DNA of 64,000 bases from JBLEFH01 sp047345645 (GTDB lineage: Bacteria; Pseudomonadota; Alphaproteobacteria; Rhodobacterales; Rhodobacteraceae), in assembly GCA_047345645.1 (NCBI GenBank), contig JBLEFH010000001.1; one strand, 5' to 3'. Positions within the stretch are counted from its first letter, which is position 1. Every line of letters begins with the position of its first letter. Below are positions 1-7,137 of the stretch, in pieces. Both the position numbers and the translations under genes were made by a program. The notes under the pieces are model-generated. The model made no database searches and was not told the origin of the DNA. It was given only the letters and a program-made list of their open reading frames with translations.

Positions 1-91
1 GTGAACACCTGCACACTTGACCATCCCCGTGCTTTGCCGCTCTATCAGAGCGTTGGATTCCAGCCCATTCGGACCAAGGAGAGAATGCGAA

Positions 92-1264
92 ATGTTTAAC
101 GGATTGCCCGAGCCCAAGGCGGACAAGATTCTCCAGCTCATGCAGGACTTTGCGAATGATCCGCGTGACGAGAAGATTGACCTCGGCGTCGGCGTCTATC
201 GCAATGCTGAGGGCGTCACGCCGATCATGAAAGCTGTGAGCGCCGCCGAAGCGCGGATCCATGAGATCGAGACGACCAAGAAATATGGCGCGCTTGCCGG
301 TGTGGCCGAGTTTCTCGAAGGCATGAAAAAGCTGGTCTTTGGCGCGACCGATCGCCGGATGGCGGCGGTGCAGGGCGTCGGCGGGACGGGCGCGCTGCAT
401 CAGGCGTTTCTGCTTTACCGCAAGGTGCGGCCCGAAGGCACCGTCTGGATTTCCGAGCCGGGCTGGCCGAACCACCCGGCGATCCTCGATCACCTCGGGA
501 TGGCCCGCAAATCCTATCGCTACGCCGATGGCGCGGTGGCGAATTTCGAAGGGATGCTGGAGGATCTTCAAGGGGTTCAGGAGGGTGATCTCGTCCTGCT
601 CCATGGCTGCTGTCACAACCCGTCCGGCATCGACCCGGACAAGGCGCTCTGGAAAGAGATCGCTGCGTTGATGAAAGAGAAGGGCGCGACCGTGCTGGTC
701 GATCTCGCGTATCTCGGCTTTGGCGAGGGGCTTGAGGCCGACGCTTGGGCGACCCGGATGCTGGCCGAAGAGCTGCCGGAACTGATGGTCGCGGCAAGCT
801 GCTCGAAGAATTTCGGCCTCTACCGCGAACGTGTGGGCGCGCTTTTCGTGATCCCGAGCGAGGCGGATGCCGTGCCGAATGTGCAGGCGACGCTGAATTC
901 GCTCAACCGCGTGACCTACAGCTTCCCGCCCGATCATGGTGCGCGGATCGTCGGCACCATTCTTGGCGATGAGGCCATGACGAAAGAGTGGGCGGATGAG
1001 CTTGAGGCCGTGCGCATCGAGATGCAGGGCAAGCGTGACGCCCTTGCGGATGCGCTGGCGAAGAAGGCCAAAACCGACCGTTTCGCCTTCCTCAAATCGC
1101 AAAATGGCATGTTCTCCCGCCTCGGCGCGACCGAGGCGCAGGTGAAAACCATGTGCGAAAACAACGGTATTTACATGACCGGCGACAGCCGGATCAACAT
1201 CGCCGGCATGCCGCTCGACAAGGCGGACCAATTTGCCGACGCCATTCTGGAGGCTGGCCTGTGA
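92..1264 (+). CDS. Aromatic amino acid / aspartate aminotransferase (class I, PLP)
   Basis: 390-residue fold-type I PLP aminotransferase of the AspC/TyrB group. It moves amino groups between aromatic or dicarboxylic amino acids and 2-oxoglutarate. The PLP lysine lies in SCSKNFGLYRERVG, HNPSG marks the cofactor-binding Asn, and the substrate-carboxylate Arg is in SRINIAG near the C-terminus. I chose ATG 92 because AAGGAG sits about 10 bases upstream and family members start MFxxLP; an upstream in-frame ATG at 17 has no such support. The next gene overlaps the stop codon (GTGA). Transamination of Tyr or Phe would feed the homogentisate genes at 29-39 kb, but the required hydroxyphenylpyruvate dioxygenase is not in this window, so that link is inference. 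AspC versus TyrB specificity cannot be decided by eye. Confidence 0.9.
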   Translation: MFNGLPEPKADKILQLMQDFANDPRDEKIDLGVGVYRNAEGVTPIMKAVSAAEARIHEIETTKKYGALAGVAEFLEGMKKLVFGATDRRMAAVQGVGGTGALHQAFLLYRKVRPEGTVWISEPGWPNHPAILDHLGMARKSYRYADGAVANFEGMLEDLQGVQEGDLVLLHGCCHNPSGIDPDKALWKEIAALMKEKGATVLVDLAYLGFGEGLEADAWATRMLAEELPELMVAASCSKNFGLYRERVGALFVIPSEADAVPNVQATLNSLNRVTYSFPPDHGARIVGTILGDEAMTKEWADELEAVRIEMQGKRDALADALAKKAKTDRFAFLKSQNGMFSRLGATEAQVKTMCENNGIYMTGDSRINIAGMPLDKADQFADAILEAGL

Positions 1265-1554
1265 CCCGTTTTGCCCTTCTTCTCGTTCCGCTCGCGCTGA
1301 TCGCCTGTCAGCCCGTGCCGACCGCCCCGACATCGCCCGCGACACCCAATGCGCCGAGCGACAGCCTGACCTGCCTCGCGCCGAATTATCAAAGCTGGGT
1401 GGGGCAGGATCAGTCTGTGATCACAAATTTGCCGTCCTCGCTGCGCTACCGGGTGATCCGCCCGGGTGACGCGGTGACGATGGATTACCGTGTCAACCGC
1501 GTGAATTTCCTCGTCAATGAGGCTGGCACCATTACGGAGGTGAAGTGTTACTAA
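1261..1554 (+). CDS. Peptidase inhibitor I78 family lipoprotein
   Basis: 97-residue exported protein. A short hydrophobic leader ends in the lipobox LIAC, so it is probably a lipoprotein. The rest matches the I78 serine-protease inhibitor family: a Cys, a WVGQ-type segment, then RVIRPGDAVTMDYRVNRVNF and a final ITEVKCY. Family members (for example Aspergillus elastase inhibitor) block subtilisin or elastase-like proteases. GTG 1261 overlaps the aminotransferase stop, indicating translational coupling. A second I78 gene follows and overlaps its end, so this is a tandem duplicate pair. Target protease unknown. Confidence 0.8.
   Translation: MTRFALLLVPLALIACQPVPTAPTSPATPNAPSDSLTCLAPNYQSWVGQDQSVITNLPSSLRYRVIRPGDAVTMDYRVNRVNFLVNEAGTITEVKCY
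1416..1425. repeat. TGTGATCACA palindrome copy 1
   Basis: In the first I78 gene; read S-V-I-T-N (TCT GTG ATC ACA). Confidence 0.85.
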
Positions 1555-1808
1555 GCGCGACCCTTTTCTCCGGGCTGATGCTGAGCGCTGTGGCCAGCCC
1601 GGATGCGGCGCCCGATCACTGCACGGCCTCGGCCTATGTGGAGCTGATTGGTCAGCCGGAATCTGCAATTGAGGACACCACGCTCCCGGCGGATTTGCAG
1701 CACCGCGTGATCCATCCCGGCGATCAGGTGGCCAAGGATTTCGACGGCACCCGCGTCAATTTCGAGATCGGCGCGGACGGCACGGTGCAAGCGGTCGAGT
1801 GCTACTAA
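1545..1808 (+). CDS. Peptidase inhibitor I78 family protein (second copy)
   Basis: 87 residues. A hydrophobic N-terminus (LLSATLFSGLMLSAVASP) looks like a cleavable signal peptide with no lipobox Cys, so this copy should be soluble and periplasmic. The core HRVIHPGDQVAKDF, DGTRVNFEI and terminal VQAVECY match the I78 inhibitor family and align with the upstream copy. GTG 1545 is preceded by GGAGG at 1536-1540 inside the previous gene and the two genes overlap by 10 bases, so they should be translated together. Confidence 0.78.
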   Translation: MLLSATLFSGLMLSAVASPDAAPDHCTASAYVELIGQPESAIEDTTLPADLQHRVIHPGDQVAKDFDGTRVNFEIGADGTVQAVECY

Positions 1809-2408
1809 GTGGCGCCTGAGGCGGTCATTTTCGACATTGGCCGCGTGCTGATCGACTGGCAGCCAGACCGAGTCTATGCGCCGCTCATGGGCGAGGATCG
1901 CCATGAGTTTTACGCCCGTACCGGGATTTTTGCCGCCAATGAGCGCGTCGATGCGGGCGCGGATATGGGCGAGGTTCTGCATGATCTGGCGGCGGACCAC
2001 CCTGACGATGCCGCCGAAATCATGCTGTGGGGCGATCGTTGGGACGAGATGGTGGGCCCGGAAATCGAAGGCAGCGTAGCCATTCTGCATGATTTGAAAG
2101 CCAAGGGCGTGCCCGTCCATGCGCTCTCGAATTTCGGCAAGGACACCTTCGCCGCGGCGCAAAAGCGGTTTGGCGCGCTCCAGCATTTCGACTTGAAATT
2201 CATCTCGGGCAGTCTCGGCATGATCAAACCGGACCCCGCGATTTTCGCCTATGTTGAGGACGCGCTTGGTCTCAAAGGCTCACAGCTTTTCTTCACTGAT
2301 GACAGCGAAAAGAACATCGCCGCCGCGAAAGCGCGCGGTTGGCAAACGCATCTTTTCACCGAGCCCGACGGCTTGCGCGCCGCATTATCCCCGCTTCTCA
2401 CCGCTTGA
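1809..2408 (+). CDS. HAD-superfamily hydrolase (YihX-like phosphatase)
   Basis: 199 residues starting at GTG directly after the previous stop. Motif I reads VIFDIGRVLIDW: the nucleophilic Asp is present, while the second Asp of the usual DxD is Gly, as in the YihX-type HAD-IA group. Motif II is HALSNF, motif III Lys is in GMIKPDPAIF, and motif IV acidic residues are in FFTDDSEKN. Probably a small-molecule phosphatase such as a sugar-phosphate phosphatase; the substrate cannot be read from the sequence. It is last in the aminotransferase-I78-I78-HAD run, where genes abut or overlap. Confidence 0.8.
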   Translation: MAPEAVIFDIGRVLIDWQPDRVYAPLMGEDRHEFYARTGIFAANERVDAGADMGEVLHDLAADHPDDAAEIMLWGDRWDEMVGPEIEGSVAILHDLKAKGVPVHALSNFGKDTFAAAQKRFGALQHFDLKFISGSLGMIKPDPAIFAYVEDALGLKGSQLFFTDDSEKNIAAAKARGWQTHLFTEPDGLRAALSPLLTA

Positions 2409-2482
2409 CGGGCCGGGCGCAAAGCCCTATCAGCCGCCCATTGGAAGTTATCCGCGACCTTCCTTAAAAATACGGAGTGATC

Positions 2483-3112
2483 ATGAAAACCGGAACTCTT
2501 TACGGCGTCCTCGCCATGGCGGCCATCGTTGTCGCTGCCAATATCGGTGTGCAATTCCTCGTTGGCGACTGGCTGACCTGGGGCGCCTTCACCTACCCGC
2601 TCGCCTTCCTCGTCACCGACCTGATGAACCGCCTTTACGGGCCGGATCAGGCGCGCCGCGTTGTGTTTGCGGGCTTTGTCATCGGCATCGCCTGCTCGCT
2701 GATCGGCACGCAAATTCAAGGCGAGTTCGGCCCGCTCGTCACGCTGCGCATCGCCATCGCCTCGGGCACGGCGTTTTTGCTGGCGCAAACGGCTGATATC
2801 CTTGTCTTTGACCGCCTGCGCGAAGGGCAATGGTGGCGCGCGCCGCTGGCGTCCTCCTTCGTCGGCTCCTGCCTCGACACGTTTCTCTTCTTCTCGGTCG
2901 CCTTCTCGGCGCAGCTGTCCTTCATCGACCCGAGCAACGATGTCTCCTGGGCCAATGAACAGATCCCGCTGCTCGGCTTCGGCCCGGTTGCCCCGCTCTG
3001 GGTGTCGCTTGCCACCGCAGACTGGCTCCTGAAGATGACCCTCGCCCTTCTGGCCCTCGTGCCGTTCCGCCTCCTTGTCGATAAATTTCGCGGATCCGTA
3101 AAATTTGTTTGA
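2483..3112 (+). CDS. Queuosine precursor transporter (YhhQ/QPTR family)
   Basis: 209-residue inner-membrane protein with about six hydrophobic segments and the family-typical stretch ending FLVTDLMNRLYGPDQARRVV. YhhQ proteins import queuosine precursors (preQ0/preQ1) for tRNA modification. ATG 2483 has the Shine-Dalgarno ACGGAG eight bases upstream. A GTG at 2477 is in frame but lies within that site. The upstream gap is about 75 bases; I could not fold a convincing preQ1 riboswitch there. Confidence 0.87.
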   Translation: MKTGTLYGVLAMAAIVVAANIGVQFLVGDWLTWGAFTYPLAFLVTDLMNRLYGPDQARRVVFAGFVIGIACSLIGTQIQGEFGPLVTLRIAIASGTAFLLAQTADILVFDRLREGQWWRAPLASSFVGSCLDTFLFFSVAFSAQLSFIDPSNDVSWANEQIPLLGFGPVAPLWVSLATADWLLKMTLALLALVPFRLLVDKFRGSVKFV

Positions 3113-3138
3113 CTTGTTGCAAAACTATGTCAGGCTAC
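3109..3138 (+). promoter_or_regulatory. Candidate sigma-70 promoter for the small-ORF transcript
   Basis: TTGACT at 3109-3114, overlapping the stop of the transporter gene, then an 18-base spacer and GGCTAC at 3133-3138. The -35 is good and the -10 is weak but of a kind seen in alphaproteobacteria. It would start a transcript of about 165 nt ending at the terminator near 3313. Confidence 0.4.
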
Positions 3139-3174
3139 CAGATATAGGGGCAAGAAACGAAAGGAGGTGATCCG

Positions 3175-3228
3175 ATGTCTAGTGGAAACAGCTTGCATAT
3201 CGGTCAACTCCCGAAGGGATCCATCTAA
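3175..3228 (+). CDS. 17-residue small ORF with near-complete anti-16S Shine-Dalgarno
   Basis: ATG at 3175 opens a 17-codon frame, MSSGNSLHIGQLPKGSI, closed by TAA. Upstream, AAAGGAGGTGATCC at 3160-3173 is complementary to the last 14 bases expected at an alphaproteobacterial 16S rRNA 3' end, with the AGGAGG core seven bases from the ATG. Three hairpins follow (GGGGcaaCCCC, GCCCgacGGGC, CGCAGgcttCTGCG) and then an intrinsic terminator. This could encode a real microprotein, a leader peptide, or a structured sRNA that carries a ribosome-binding decoy. I do not recognise the family. Confidence 0.5.
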   Translation: MSSGNSLHIGQLPKGSI

Positions 3229-3285
3229 GGGGCAACCCCCGATGATGAGGCCCGACGGGCAGCGATAACGCAGGCTTCTGCGGAA

Positions 3286-3313
3286 AAGGCATCGGCGATC
3301 CGGTGCCTTTTTT
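3286..3313 (+). terminator. Intrinsic terminator after small ORF
   Basis: AAAGGCATCGG and CCGGTGCCTTTTTT form a stem of about ten pairs with a short loop, followed by a T-run. It closes the short transcript before arfB. Confidence 0.75.
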
Positions 3314-3337
3314 CATTGAGTTTGATAGGGTAGGACT

Positions 3338-3754
3338 ATGCTGCGCATCAATGACGACATTGCCATAGAGGACTGGGAGTTGACCGAGCAATTCGTGCGC
3401 TCCTCCGGTCCCGGCGGGCAGAATGTGAACAAGGTGAACACGGCGGTCGAGCTGCGGTTCGAAGCCGCGCGCTCGCCGAACCTGCCGCAGCATGTGAAAT
3501 CCCGCCTCAAACGCCTCGCTGGCCGCCGCTGGACGCAGGACGGCGCGCTGCTCATCACGGCGCAGGAGCATCGCACCCAAGGCATGAACCGCGAAGCCGC
3601 CCGCGAAAAACTCGCCGCGCTGATCCGCAAGGCGCTGGAAAGGCCGAAGAAACGGATCAAGACGCGGGTGAGCCAGAACCAGAAGCGCAAGCGGATGGAG
3701 GCGAAAGCGCAGCGGGCCGAGGTGAAGAAGCTGCGCGGGAAGGTGGATCTTTAG
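3338..3754 (+). CDS. arfB: Alternative ribosome-rescue factor / peptidyl-tRNA hydrolase ArfB
   Basis: 138 residues, the usual ArfB (YaeJ) length. The GGQ catalytic motif sits in SSGPGGQNVNKVNTAVELRF near residue 25, as in class I release factors. The C-terminal 35 residues are strongly basic (KKRIKTRVSQNQKRKRMEAK), which is the tail that enters the empty mRNA channel of stalled ribosomes. It hydrolyses peptidyl-tRNA on ribosomes without a stop codon. It stands alone between a terminator and an unrelated gene. Confidence 0.92.
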   Translation: MLRINDDIAIEDWELTEQFVRSSGPGGQNVNKVNTAVELRFEAARSPNLPQHVKSRLKRLAGRRWTQDGALLITAQEHRTQGMNREAAREKLAALIRKALERPKKRIKTRVSQNQKRKRMEAKAQRAEVKKLRGKVDL

Positions 3755-3815
3755 GCGCGGCACTCCGATATACTTTGCGGCGTCTTATCCCCTCACACAT
3801 CACAAGGACTGGCCC

Positions 3816-4454
3816 ATGCAAACCAACATAACTTTCAGCGAATTCAAAACACGTGCGGTTGGGCTCGGTGGCGAGTTGGGGCGGCACATCGCGCGGTTTG
3901 ATCTTCGGCCATGGGAGACGAGTTCGGATATGCCTTGTTTGCTGCGCTCGGCAGATCATGATCCGGCAGACCCGCTGCCCGAGGGTTACGGGTGTTATCT
4001 GATTGAGGGCGATCTTGAGACCAAAGGTCCGATCAGCCTGTCTCATCTGAATTGGGAGCATGGCGATGGGAATATGATCCTCATCGTCACGGGGAATTTG
4101 TCCTGCGACCGCCTTGTGACGGAATGGGGCAGTCTCATCATCGTGGGCGGCGATCTGACGGTTCGCGAACTCTTTTTCGCTGCCCGCGAGGACTCGGCGA
4201 CTATTGTTATCGGCGATGCCCATGTCTGGACCTATATCGGGCATGACATCCCCTTGGATGTCGGCGGGGTGGCGTCGATTGACTACGGCTTTGGATACGC
4301 GCAGCCGCTGAATATGCCCGATCCTTTTTCGAAGGCCGTCCATCCCCGCCATTCGGAAGCCGAAACCTTGCTGAAGCTTGGTTATGGCCGCGACATAGAC
4401 GCGCTCGACGATCTTGACGAAGCGCTCTACGGCGACGTGCCACCCTTTCGCTAA
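3816..4454 (+). CDS. Hypothetical protein with solenoid-like repeats
   Basis: 212 residues, no signal peptide. The centre (about residues 65-155) shows a repeating pattern of short hydrophobic strands and GDL/GNL turns: LIEGDLETKG, LIVTGNLSCDRLV, LIIVGGDLTVREL, TIVIGDAHV. This looks like four rungs of a beta-solenoid. The C-terminus is acidic. I do not recognise a family and assign no function. Codon use looks like the neighbours. ATG 3816 is the only reasonable start. It converges on the lipoprotein gene. Confidence 0.65.
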   Translation: MQTNITFSEFKTRAVGLGGELGRHIARFDLRPWETSSDMPCLLRSADHDPADPLPEGYGCYLIEGDLETKGPISLSHLNWEHGDGNMILIVTGNLSCDRLVTEWGSLIIVGGDLTVRELFFAAREDSATIVIGDAHVWTYIGHDIPLDVGGVASIDYGFGYAQPLNMPDPFSKAVHPRHSEAETLLKLGYGRDIDALDDLDEALYGDVPPFR

Positions 4455-4461
4455 CGCGTCC

Positions 4462-4974
4462 TCAATACCGCGCGTCAATCATCCGTTGCCGCATCCGATA
4501 CTGCTGAATATCCATCCGCGCGAGGGCTGCGGCGGCTTGGGGGAAGCCGCGGCCGTCGCGGCGGGCGTGGCGATAGGCGTCTCGAATGTCGTCTTTTTCA
4601 TCGTCGATCCGATCCTCGAGGCGGCGCCATTCGAGGCCGTCTCGATAGGCGCGTTCCAAAGCTGGGCTGGCGGGACAGACGGCAGCGACGGAGCGGTAGA
4701 AGTTACGGGCTTCGCGATAGGCGTTTTCGGGGGTGCAGTAATATTGCAGCCCTTGCTGGCGGCCCGCTTCCCATAGCGCGGCGTCGGGCTGGATGCCGAG
4801 ATCGGCGCAGGCTTTGCTGTGGTTCGCAAGATAGCTGGCTGTCCGGCCATTCGCGCCGTCGCGGCGGCCGATTTCTTCCCAATTGCCAGCGGCGCATTGC
4901 TCTTCGCTCAGGCTCGCGCAGCCGGCGAGCGCGAGGCCCGACAGCAGCAGCGCGGCGGTAAACAGTCTCTTCAT
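4462..4974 (-). CDS. DUF2799-like lipoprotein
   Basis: 170 residues. The signal peptide MKRLFTAALLLSGLALAGC ends in the lipobox LAGC, so it should be lipid-anchored. The mature part begins ASLSEEQCAAGNWEEIGRRDGANGRT, which fits the DUF2799 lipoproteins, and the remainder is charged and helical. ATG 4974 was chosen because GGGAGG lies about seven bases upstream, whereas ATG 4980 abuts that site. The upstream Nudix gene ends in an ATGA overlap with this start, so the two are translationally coupled. Function unknown. Confidence 0.75.
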   Translation of the reverse strand: MKRLFTAALLLSGLALAGCASLSEEQCAAGNWEEIGRRDGANGRTASYLANHSKACADLGIQPDAALWEAGRQQGLQYYCTPENAYREARNFYRSVAAVCPASPALERAYRDGLEWRRLEDRIDDEKDDIRDAYRHARRDGRGFPQAAAALARMDIQQYRMRQRMIDARY

Positions 4975-5405
4975 ATCCATCCCTCCCTGATGGCGCGGGC
5001 GACAAAGACCGCGTCGCCGCTCACGTCGATATGGGCCACCGCATTGGCGGCGCTCATCCAGAGCGGCATGTGATCCGGCTCTGTCGCTGGGCCGAGGCGG
5101 CGCACCGGGCGGCAGATATAGATCTGGCAAATCTTGCGCGCGTAGAACCCGTATTCGGGCAGCCACGCATAACGCTGATAGGCCCCGAGCCGCCGGACCG
5201 GCGCGATCTTCCAGCCGGTTTCCTCATAGCATTCCCGATGCAGCGCGCGGAGCGGGCTTTCGCCCGGATCGATCCCGCCGCCCGGCAATTGCAGCGTGTC
5301 GGTCTGGGTCAGCAGCAGCATCTCCCCCGAGGCGATGATCCCGTAAACCCCCGGCCGCTCGGCATAGCTGATCTCGGGCTTTCGGGGGCGGCCAAATCTG
5401 CGCAT
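4971..5405 (-). CDS. Nudix hydrolase
   Basis: 144 residues with a complete Nudix box, GGIDPGESPLRALHRECYEETGW, around residue 55, holding the RExxEE metal-binding core. Such enzymes hydrolyse nucleoside diphosphates linked to another group; the substrate cannot be inferred. The start MRRFGRP is preceded by GAGGA. It diverges from hslO across about 70 bases and overlaps the lipoprotein gene by four bases. Confidence 0.85.
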   Translation of the reverse strand: MRRFGRPRKPEISYAERPGVYGIIASGEMLLLTQTDTLQLPGGGIDPGESPLRALHRECYEETGWKIAPVRRLGAYQRYAWLPEYGFYARKICQIYICRPVRRLGPATEPDHMPLWMSAANAVAHIDVSGDAVFVARAIREGWI

Positions 5406-5475
5406 CGGGTCCTCACGCTTGAATGGGCCGAGCGTAACGCCTATCTCTCGCCCTTGCCAGACAAAGGACAGTGAG

Positions 5476-6462
5476 ATGATGGACGCTTCGACCGAGACCA
5501 AAACGCTGCGCCAGGATGACATGATCCTGCCGTTCCAGCTTGACCGTGCCGATATTCGGGGCCGGGTGGTGCGGCTCGACGAGGCGTTGCAGACGATCCT
5601 CGACCAGCACAACTATCCGCTGCCGGTGCAGGCGCTGGTGGCCGAAGCCGCGGTGCTGACCGCGCTGATCGGGCAGACGGTGAAACTGCGCTGGCGGCTG
5701 TCGCTGCAGGTGCGGGGCGACGGGCCGATCCGGCTGATCGCGACCGACTATTATGCGCCTGCCGCCGAGGGCGAGCCGGCGACGATCCGGGCCTATGCGA
5801 GCTTCGACGAAGAGGCGCTGGACGACCGCGAGCCGTTCCAGATGCTGGGCAAGGGCATGTTTGCCATCGTGATCCATCAGGGTGAGGATATGCAGCCTTA
5901 TCAGGGGATTACGCCGCTGGTGGGCACCTCGCTTGCCGATTGTGCCGAGACCTATTTCGCGCAGTCCGAGCAGCTTCCGAGCCGCTTCGCCATCGGCTAT
6001 GGCGAGAACCATATGCAGGGGCAGGCGCCCGGCTGGCGCGCGGGCGGCATCATGCTTCAGCATCTGCCAAAAGCGGGGCTGCACGCGCAGGGCGATGCGG
6101 ATGAAAGCGGGATGCCGAAGCCCGAAGATCTGCTGCAAGGGCAGGATTCGGAGAACTGGAACCGCGCGACCATGCTGATGGAAACGGTGGAGTTGACCGA
6201 GCTGATCGGCCCGCATGTGCCGACCGAGGAGCTGCTGCTGCGTCTTTTCCACGAGGAGCAGCCGCGCATCTATGACCGCCAGCCGGTGAATTTCGGCTGC
6301 ACCTGTTCGGAGGAGCGTGTGCGCAATTCCCTGTCGATCTACTCGGCCAAGGACATTGCCCACATGACCACCGATGAAGGTGACGTGACGGCAGATTGCC
6401 AGTTCTGCGGTGCGCATTACGTGCTGGACCCCAAAACGGTGGGGTTCGAGGCGGAAAGCTAA
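5476..6462 (+). CDS. hslO: Redox-regulated chaperone Hsp33
   Basis: 328-residue Hsp33. The C-terminal zinc site is visible as CTC (FGCTCSEERV) and CQFC about 30 residues later: four Cys that hold zinc when reduced and form disulfides under oxidative stress, activating the holdase. The N-terminal region (PFQLDRADIRGRVVRLDEAL) is typical. ATG 5476 has AAAGGA about seven bases upstream, and ATG 5479 is an equivalent choice. An intrinsic terminator follows. Confidence 0.95.
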   Translation: MMDASTETKTLRQDDMILPFQLDRADIRGRVVRLDEALQTILDQHNYPLPVQALVAEAAVLTALIGQTVKLRWRLSLQVRGDGPIRLIATDYYAPAAEGEPATIRAYASFDEEALDDREPFQMLGKGMFAIVIHQGEDMQPYQGITPLVGTSLADCAETYFAQSEQLPSRFAIGYGENHMQGQAPGWRAGGIMLQHLPKAGLHAQGDADESGMPKPEDLLQGQDSENWNRATMLMETVELTELIGPHVPTEELLLRLFHEEQPRIYDRQPVNFGCTCSEERVRNSLSIYSAKDIAHMTTDEGDVTADCQFCGAHYVLDPKTVGFEAES

Positions 6463-6468
6463 GCCAAG

Positions 6469-6493
6469 CGCCCCGGTTTTGCCGGGGCGTTTT
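6469..6493 (+). terminator. Intrinsic terminator after hslO
   Basis: CGCCCCGG, loop TTTTG, CCGGGGCG, then TTTT. Confidence 0.8.
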
Positions 6494-6540
6494 CGCATCT
6501 GCGCCTTGCAAATCGGGGCGGGGCGGCGAAGGATAGCGCC

Positions 6541-7137
6541 ATGAGTTTGCCCGATTTCGATCCGTTGGTTCGCGCCTTGCGCGATGCGCCGCTGCCCTCC
6601 AGCGATGGCGATCTCAACAATATGGCGTTCCCGGCGCGGGATTTGCGCCCGGCGGGGGTGCTGGTCGCGATACAGGACGGGCGGAACGGGCCGGAGGTGC
6701 TGCTGACCCGCCGCTCGGCGCATCTCAAGCAACATGCGGGGCAAATCGCGTTTCCGGGTGGCAAGCAAGACCCCGGTGATGCGGACCTGAGCGCCACGGC
6801 CCTGCGCGAAGCGCGTGAGGAGATCGGCTTGCCCGAGGGCGCGGCGGAGGTGATCTGCCATCTCGATCCGCATGAAACGGTCACGGCCTTCGCGGTCACG
6901 CCGGTGCTTGCCCGGATCACCGCGCCCTTTACGCCCGTGCCGGAGCCGGGCGAGGTGGAGGAGGTGTTCACGGTCCCGTTCAGCTTCCTGATGAATCTCG
7001 ACAATTACCACATCGAAGGGCGGCGCTGGCAGGGGCGGCGGCGCTATTATTATACGGTGCCTTACGGGCCCTATTACATCTGGGGCGCGACGGCGCGGAT
7101 GCTGCACAATCTCGCCCAAAGGCTCGCCCATGTCTGA
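6541..7137 (+). CDS. CoA pyrophosphatase (Nudix, NudL-type)
   Basis: 198 residues. The UPF0035/CoA-pyrophosphatase signature LLTRRSAHLKQHAGQIAFPG runs directly into the Nudix box GGKQDPGDADLSATALREAREEIGL. The enzyme splits CoA into 3'-phospho-AMP and phosphopantetheine. It overlaps the start of cca by eight bases, so the pair is co-translated. Confidence 0.9.
   Translation: MSLPDFDPLVRALRDAPLPSSDGDLNNMAFPARDLRPAGVLVAIQDGRNGPEVLLTRRSAHLKQHAGQIAFPGGKQDPGDADLSATALREAREEIGLPEGAAEVICHLDPHETVTAFAVTPVLARITAPFTPVPEPGEVEEVFTVPFSFLMNLDNYHIEGRRWQGRRRYYYTVPYGPYYIWGATARMLHNLAQRLAHV

Noticed and set aside
2409..2482. PreQ1 riboswitch before the queuosine-precursor transporter
   Set aside because: I could not place the short C-rich pseudoknot core and A-rich tail of preQ1-I; only an ordinary AAAAATACGGAG Shine-Dalgarno region is seen.
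3115..3130. Fourth MarR site, TGTTGCAAAACTATGT, before the small ORF
   Set aside because: Only the left arm matches; there is no inverted repeat.
5413..7131. Long open frame antisense to hslO and the CoA pyrophosphatase
   Set aside because: Arg/His-rich low-complexity translation typical of the antisense of GC-rich genes; the plus-strand genes have clear motifs.
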